Positions 59,094 through 64,000 of a stretch of 64,000 nt of DNA are shown here, in pieces (the first letter of the stretch is position 1; each line of letters starts with the position of its first letter). The position numbers were made by a program, and so were the translations under genes. This DNA is from Flavobacterium frigidimaris (GTDB taxonomy: Bacteria; Bacteroidota; Bacteroidia; Flavobacteriales; Flavobacteriaceae), in contig FQWG01000008.1 in the NCBI GenBank assembly GCA_900129595.1, forward strand, positions 1 to 64,000, written 5' to 3'. Below the pieces are notes generated by a model that was not told the DNA's origin, did no database searches, and saw only the letters and a program-made list of their open reading frames with translations.

Positions 59094-60707
59094 TTAATAT
59101 CCTGTATTCTGTGTTAGTGCAGGATTTAAAACCAAAGCATTGGTTGGAATCGGGAAAATACGGCGATAGGTATCTGAGTTTGTTTTGAATCCCCATTGCC
59201 CTTCAAATTTTCCAAATCGGATCATATCATTTCTATGCCATGCTTCGTGAGCAAATTCGCGGCATCTTTCCTGATACAATTCTTCTAAAGTAACACCGCT
59301 CCATGCTGCAGAAGTAGTTCTGTTAGAACGAACCATATTTACCAGCGAAACGGCTGTCTGACCTAAAGTTTCATTTCCTCCGCGAAGGATTGCTTCGGCT
59401 TTCATCAGGATAACATCTGAATAACGTAAATAAGGTACATCGTTATTTTGATTACGGCTTGTTGAACCTGCATCAGGATAAAACTTAATATTTCTGTATC
59501 CCATATTCCAGGCAATCTCATCGTTTCCGCAATCGAATAAAGCAGGGTTTTGACGCAGTAGAATATCCGGCGTTAAATTTAACTGATACGTATAAGCAGC
59601 AGCACCATCTGATCCGGTATAGAACTGGTCGTACCCTTTTTTTGTAGTACTAACCATTACCGGAGTAACACCGTCATTCATGAATTGCAAACCGGTTAAC
59701 CATTGTTTGTTACGAATATCATTCACATCATTAAAATAAGCATAAAATGAAGGTATTGTACTTCTTGGCGCACTAGGAGTAAAAGACAGTCCGAATTTTG
59801 CTCTTTCAGAACGCGGAACATCATACCGCGAATGATACATTTGTCCGTTGTAGCCTACCGTAACAGCCGATGGATCATAAGGAACAGCAAATATGAATTC
59901 TTTCATTTGCGGTCCGTTTGTTGGATAAAACATCTGAAGGTACGTGCTTCTTGGTTCTATGGCATACAATCCTGAATTGATAACGCCATCACAAGCTGCT
60001 ATACAATCGTTGTAACGTTGTGTTCCGGTATAAACCTCAGCATTCAGATACAACTTAGCCAACAAAGCATTTGCTGTTTGTTTGTTTGGTCTTCCGTATG
60101 TTGTTATTCCGGCAACCGGATTTAAATTAGGAAGAGCTTTCTTTAATTCTCTTTCGATAAAATTGAATACGTCTTTTCTGTCTGATTTAGCGTGAGCTGT
60201 AAAATCTCCGTAAACGGTATCCAAAGGCACGTTGCCGTAGCTGTCCATCATAATAAAATAAGAGATCGCACGCATGGTTTTTAATTCTGAAATCATTGTA
60301 GATTTATCAGCACCTGCCGGCATTGTTTTATCTAAGATCGAAATGGCCTGATTACTGGTCCCGATTACTTTTGAAGACCAATCCCAAAGGCTTCCGATAT
60401 TACCATTATCTGCTGTCCAGTCATGGTAATGCAGCATTCTGTAACCCTGATTATCATACCAGTTACCTCCTCTGGCGGGCAAAATAGATTCATCTGTACT
60501 TAAGGATTGTGTAAACCAGTAAGAAAACGAAAATTCACCGCGAAAAGCTGCATATACCGGACCTGCAGTCTGAATATATTGTGTTGAATTCTGAGGGAAT
60601 ACTTCTGGTGTAAGCTGCGTTGTAATGGGCACATCAAGATCCTCACAAGACCATAATAAACCAACCATAAGGATTGGAAGCCCTAAATATTTTACTATAT
60701 TTTTCAT
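59094..60707 (-). CDS. SusD/RagB-type surface glycan-binding lipoprotein
   Basis: A lipoprotein of about 537 residues, with M-K-N-I-V-K-Y-L-G-L-P-I-L-M-V-G-L-L-W-S-C21 and acidic residues directly after the cysteine, as in surface-exposed Bacteroidota lipoproteins. The SusD fold is supported by the N-terminal D-L-D-V-P-I-T-T-Q-L and the mostly helical body with the C-terminal Y-L-R-Y-S-D-V-I-L-M-K-A-E-A-I motif. It binds glycan at the cell surface and lids the SusC channel. I choose the ATG at 60705-60707; another ATG at 60719 adds four residues. It is 19 bases after susC. Confidence 0.94.
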   Translation of the reverse strand: MKNIVKYLGLPILMVGLLWSCEDLDVPITTQLTPEVFPQNSTQYIQTAGPVYAAFRGEFSFSYWFTQSLSTDESILPARGGNWYDNQGYRMLHYHDWTADNGNIGSLWDWSSKVIGTSNQAISILDKTMPAGADKSTMISELKTMRAISYFIMMDSYGNVPLDTVYGDFTAHAKSDRKDVFNFIERELKKALPNLNPVAGITTYGRPNKQTANALLAKLYLNAEVYTGTQRYNDCIAACDGVINSGLYAIEPRSTYLQMFYPTNGPQMKEFIFAVPYDPSAVTVGYNGQMYHSRYDVPRSERAKFGLSFTPSAPRSTIPSFYAYFNDVNDIRNKQWLTGLQFMNDGVTPVMVSTTKKGYDQFYTGSDGAAAYTYQLNLTPDILLRQNPALFDCGNDEIAWNMGYRNIKFYPDAGSTSRNQNNDVPYLRYSDVILMKAEAILRGGNETLGQTAVSLVNMVRSNRTTSAAWSGVTLEELYQERCREFAHEAWHRNDMIRFGKFEGQWGFKTNSDTYRRIFPIPTNALVLNPALTQNTGY

Positions 60708-60726
60708 CGTATTTATCATTTATTTT

Positions 60727-63700
60727 TTAGAATATCACATTTAAACCAAACAGGAAAGTTCTCGTTTTTGGATAGAAGTTATTTGAATCTACACCCGGAG
60801 CAGTTCCTCCTTGTTCTATTTCAGGATCAATTCCGGTGTATTTTGTAATAACAAACAGATTATTTACTGTTTCGTAAATACGGATCTTCTTAATGTATTT
60901 CCCCACTTTACCAAAATCATATCCTAAAGTCAAATTGTCTAATCGAAGGTAACTTCCGTCTTCTATAAATCGCGTCGAATACTTATAGGCATTTAAATCA
61001 TTTGGAGATTCATTCTGGGCATCAACAAGAATGTTGGTGGTCATGGCAGTACTTGGCCTGAATAAATCTGCACGCGTTGCATTGAAAATTTTATTGCCAA
61101 ATACACCTCTGAAAAAGATGTTCAGGTCGAATTTTTTGTAAGTGAAATTATTATCCCATCCCAATAAAAATTTAGGCTGTGCACTTCCTGCATAATGGTA
61201 ATCTGTACCAATTGCCGGAGTAGTTGTTAAGCTTCCGTCTCTGGCAACATATTGGGAAACGCCATTGGCATTTTTACCTGCATATTGCAGTGTAAAGAAT
61301 TGTCCAAGAGGTTTTCCTTCTTTAAAAATTTGCAGGGTACTTCCTGTCTGACCGCCTCCATCAGGCTGTACTCTTCGTATTGAATCTCCTCCCACAAATA
61401 ATGGGTTTTTCAATTTGGTGATTTCATTTTTGTTTGTTGAACCATTTATAGTGGTCGACCAGCTGAAATTTTTAGTTTTGATAGCATTAATACTCAACGA
61501 GCCTTCAATACCACGGTTTGACATATTACCGCCATTGGCTACAATTGTTCCTACCGGCACTAATACAGGATTTACAGCATAATTGAAAATCATATCTGTG
61601 GTTTTCTTTTCATACACATCAACAGAACCCGATACTCTTCCTTTTAATATGGTGAAATCAAGACCAAGATTTGCGGTTGCTGTTTTTTCCCATTTCAAAT
61701 CCGGGTTAGCGGCCTGATTGGGTCCATAAGCACCCATTTGTTGTCCGTTGTAATAGAATGTTCCAAGGCTTCCCGAAATAAACTGCGCCGTGTAAGCATT
61801 AAATCCTGAAGAGTTACCTGTTTGTCCCCAGCTTCCGCGAAGTTTCAAATCGCTGAAAACATTTTGATTTTTCATGAATCCTTCTTTGTCAATTCTCCAT
61901 GCACCCCCCACTGAAGGAAAATAACCCCACTGATTATTGGTACCAAATACTGAACCTCCGTCTCTTCTGATGGTTCCCTGTAAAAGGTATTTGTCTTTGT
62001 AATTGTAATTTAAACGGGCAAACTGAGAAATCAAACGTCTTTTTTGATACGCTTTACTGTCTCCAAAATTAACAACATAACCGTTTACAGAAGTATAATT
62101 ACTTAAAGCAAGGTTGTTATAACTCACATTATCTACAGGAAAATTAGTTGCTGATGCCTGAAATCCGTCACCAAGAATATCTTCCTGCCAGGAATACCCA
62201 ATTACAGCCTTAATTTTATGGTCGCCAAAAGTTCTGTCCCAGTTTAAAAAGCTCTCAACGATAGTATTACTGTTTTGGTAAGAATTTCTCATTGCTGATC
62301 CGTTTACACCAAAATTTACTAATTGTTTTACCTGAGGCGGATCTGGATTATTGTAGAAAGTAGCACTATTATACTGCTGATAATAACTGTCATAAAACTC
62401 TCCGTGCAGTGAATTTAATTGTTGGTACGATAAATTCAAATTATAAGAGAATCCGTAAGGAAGTTTTAATTCTGCCGTAAGACTACCCACAAAATTATTG
62501 GTTTTGGTATCATCATCTCCATGCTCTATTAAAGCTACCGGATTGAAGTAACTGGTTTGAATGAAATTTTCAAAAAATGATCCGTCTGCATTTCTGATTG
62601 GCGATACAGGAAGGTGGCTTATCGATTGTTGAAGTACCGTATTACGCTGTGGAACATTGGTGTACTTCGTATTAGAGTTGGTTACATTCAGACCAATTTT
62701 TAAATTATCATCGAATGCAAATTGCTCAACAGCCAGACGTGCAATAATTCTCGAAAAATCACTGCTCAAAAGAACTCCTTCTTTGTTTACAGCGGTTACA
62801 CTTGCAAAATAATTACCATGTTCACCACCTCCGCTTAACGAAAGGTTATGGCTGCTTGATTGCGCTCCGGAATTTCTAAGAATTGCTTTTTGCCAGTCTG
62901 TATTTGCCCCTTTATCATTTTCAGGAGTAAAATTTAAATTGTTCTTAACTGTAAATGCTCTCAATTGATTTGCATCCATCATATCAAGCTGGTTCGAAAC
63001 ATTCTCGACACCAAAATAATTGCTATAAGTAATCTGACTTCTGTCTTTACTTCCTTTTTTGGTAGTAACCATGATCACTCCATTTGCAGCACGGTTACCA
63101 TAAATGGCCGTTGCAGCAGCATCTTTCAGCACATCAATACTCACAATATCTTCTGATGCAATCACAGAAATATCAACACCCGGAATACCATCTACTACAT
63201 AAAAAGGTCCCTGAGAGCCATTTAATGTAGATACTCCACGCAAAACTACTGAAGACTGTTTCGTTGGATCCCCACTGGTTGAAACATTAAGACCCGAAAC
63301 TTTTCCCTGAAGCATTTGTCCTACATCACTGATTACCCCTCTGTTCAGTTGATCTCCTTTTATAGATGCAACAGCAGTTGTTAAGTTTTTACGGGATCCT
63401 TTTCCGTAACCAACCACTACAACCTGTTCCAGATTAGTAGAGCCGGAATTCAGCTTAATAGTATAATTTGTTTTTGAGCCGTCCAGTTTAAGACGCTGTT
63501 CATCAAATCCTATAAAAGAAATAATCAATATCGCATTTTTGTTTGAAACAGTCATTTTGAATTTCCCGTCAAAGTCTGTTACAATATTATTCGGCGTACC
63601 ACTTTCGAGCACATTGGCTGCTGGTAACGGCATACCCTTCTCATCCTGAACCACACCTGATATCTCAGTTTTTTGCGCCCATGAACTAATTGAGAAGCCC

Positions 63701-63738
63701 AGAAAAAAGGCTAGTAATAAAAGCTTAAGTTTTTCCAT
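60727..63738 (-). CDS. SusC/RagA-type TonB-dependent transporter
   Basis: A 1003-aa outer-membrane transporter for oligosaccharides. Signal peptide 1-21 (ending S-S-W-A-Q). A carboxypeptidase-regulatory-like domain (about 25-100), with I-S-G-V-V-Q-D-E-K-G-M-P-L-P-A-A-N-V, is followed by the SusC signature V-V-V-G-Y-G and the plug domain (about 115-230), with the G-V-S-T-L-N-G-S-Q-G-P-F-Y-V-V-D-G-I-P-G loop, and a 22-strand barrel ending in F-L-F-G-L-N-V-I-F. With the SusD lipoprotein it forms the import pair of the locus. First gene of the block; a promoter is predicted upstream at 63910-63938. Confidence 0.95.
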   Translation of the reverse strand: MEKLKLLLLAFFLGFSISSWAQKTEISGVVQDEKGMPLPAANVLESGTPNNIVTDFDGKFKMTVSNKNAILIISFIGFDEQRLKLDGSKTNYTIKLNSGSTNLEQVVVVGYGKGSRKNLTTAVASIKGDQLNRGVISDVGQMLQGKVSGLNVSTSGDPTKQSSVVLRGVSTLNGSQGPFYVVDGIPGVDISVIASEDIVSIDVLKDAAATAIYGNRAANGVIMVTTKKGSKDRSQITYSNYFGVENVSNQLDMMDANQLRAFTVKNNLNFTPENDKGANTDWQKAILRNSGAQSSSHNLSLSGGGEHGNYFASVTAVNKEGVLLSSDFSRIIARLAVEQFAFDDNLKIGLNVTNSNTKYTNVPQRNTVLQQSISHLPVSPIRNADGSFFENFIQTSYFNPVALIEHGDDDTKTNNFVGSLTAELKLPYGFSYNLNLSYQQLNSLHGEFYDSYYQQYNSATFYNNPDPPQVKQLVNFGVNGSAMRNSYQNSNTIVESFLNWDRTFGDHKIKAVIGYSWQEDILGDGFQASATNFPVDNVSYNNLALSNYTSVNGYVVNFGDSKAYQKRRLISQFARLNYNYKDKYLLQGTIRRDGGSVFGTNNQWGYFPSVGGAWRIDKEGFMKNQNVFSDLKLRGSWGQTGNSSGFNAYTAQFISGSLGTFYYNGQQMGAYGPNQAANPDLKWEKTATANLGLDFTILKGRVSGSVDVYEKKTTDMIFNYAVNPVLVPVGTIVANGGNMSNRGIEGSLSINAIKTKNFSWSTTINGSTNKNEITKLKNPLFVGGDSIRRVQPDGGGQTGSTLQIFKEGKPLGQFFTLQYAGKNANGVSQYVARDGSLTTTPAIGTDYHYAGSAQPKFLLGWDNNFTYKKFDLNIFFRGVFGNKIFNATRADLFRPSTAMTTNILVDAQNESPNDLNAYKYSTRFIEDGSYLRLDNLTLGYDFGKVGKYIKKIRIYETVNNLFVITKYTGIDPEIEQGGTAPGVDSNNFYPKTRTFLFGLNVIF

Positions 63739-64000
63739 ATTATTATTTGGTTAATTGGTTAAATAGTAAAGCGAAAATAGTATTAATGAATTGTTAAGAA
63801 ATGGACAGGTTATTCACAAACATGGATTTTTTTAGTAAATCCAGCAAGAATAAGGGTTTCAGAGATTTATTTTCGTAACACATTAACATAAAAAAGAAAT
63901 ATATCCTGACAAATGTATTTTGGAGTCCGCTGAAACAATAAAGTTATTATGCTATAATGATCTTTGTTGAACTCCCTGTTAACGGCCTTTGTACATTTCG
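63739..64000. other. 262-base upstream region of susC, to the right edge
   Basis: No coding frame is evident on either strand up to the edge. It holds a predicted promoter (63910-63938) and a 5' leader of about 165 bases before the susC start. An HTCS binding site would be expected just upstream of 63938, but no convincing direct repeat can be seen before the window ends. Confidence 0.5.
63910..63938 (-). promoter_or_regulatory. Predicted promoter of the SusC operon
   Basis: Read on the minus strand, TACATTTG (63910-63917; TAnnTTTG) is preceded 18 bases upstream by TTG (63936-63938), in agreement with the Flavobacterium consensus. Transcription would begin at about 63903, giving a leader of about 165 bases. 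Confidence 0.5.

Overview
The window is AT-rich chromosomal DNA from a member of the Bacteroidota, most likely Flavobacterium or a close relative in the Flavobacteriaceae. The evidence is gene content (SusC/SusD pair, hybrid two-component regulator, TamB next to TsaD, DUF4159, THUMP-like methyltransferase, Bacteroidota-type LptD), promoters of the TTG-N17/18-TAnnTTTG type, and intergenic repeats of the kind common in flavobacteria. No tRNA, rRNA, CRISPR array, prophage or complete insertion sequence was seen.

Left part (1 to about 12.5 kb): a short 3' end resembling a transposase tail, then a minus-strand envelope and redox block: a conserved small protein, a CCG-type Fe-S protein, a membrane Fe-S protein with two [4Fe-4S] motifs, an MCE/MlaD protein and an amidase with a C-terminal SPOR-like domain. 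A divergent lptD follows, then ridA, and after a strong bidirectional terminator a central-carbon block on the minus strand: pfkA, gapA, a BadF-type sugar kinase and methylglyoxal synthase.

Middle part (12.5 to 27.8 kb): a giant TamB-like protein (minus) divergent from tsaD, rsmE and a DUF4159 protein (plus). Then come a TrmH-type methyltransferase, a secreted M43 metalloprotease lipoprotein, an AI-2E-family exporter with a THUMP-like methyltransferase, and on the minus strand a VanX-type dipeptidase, an unknown secreted protein, an outer-membrane phospholipase A and a decayed ParDE toxin-antitoxin locus.

Right part (27.8 to 63.9 kb): about 36 kb, every gene on the minus strand, forming one or two glycan-utilisation loci. 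In transcription order: SusC, SusD, an intrinsic terminator, two GH92 proteins, a small secreted protein, an unassigned 597-aa secreted protein that looks like an alpha-toroid plus beta-sandwich enzyme, a DUF4861 protein, a lipoprotein metallophosphoesterase, a hybrid two-component sensor/regulator (HTCS), a 1221-aa DUF2339 membrane protein, a complete myo-inositol oxygenase, a GH2 beta-galactosidase, a DUF5009 acyltransferase-like membrane protein, a sodium/solute symporter, two GH28 proteins and a GH51 arabinofuranosidase. GH28, GH51 and GH2 point to pectin (rhamnogalacturonan with arabinan and galactan side chains). GH92, the phosphoesterase, the unassigned enzymes and myo-inositol oxygenase point to a second, less obvious plant or fungal glycan carrying mannose, phosphate and perhaps inositol or uronic acid. 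This region is the best candidate for undescribed biology.

Several repeat families lie between genes: three copies of a roughly 100-142 bp element (two with 18-bp terminal inverted repeats), a tandem pair of hairpin units at 40.5 kb with a related hairpin at 44.6 kb, and heptamer-like repeats around the first gene.
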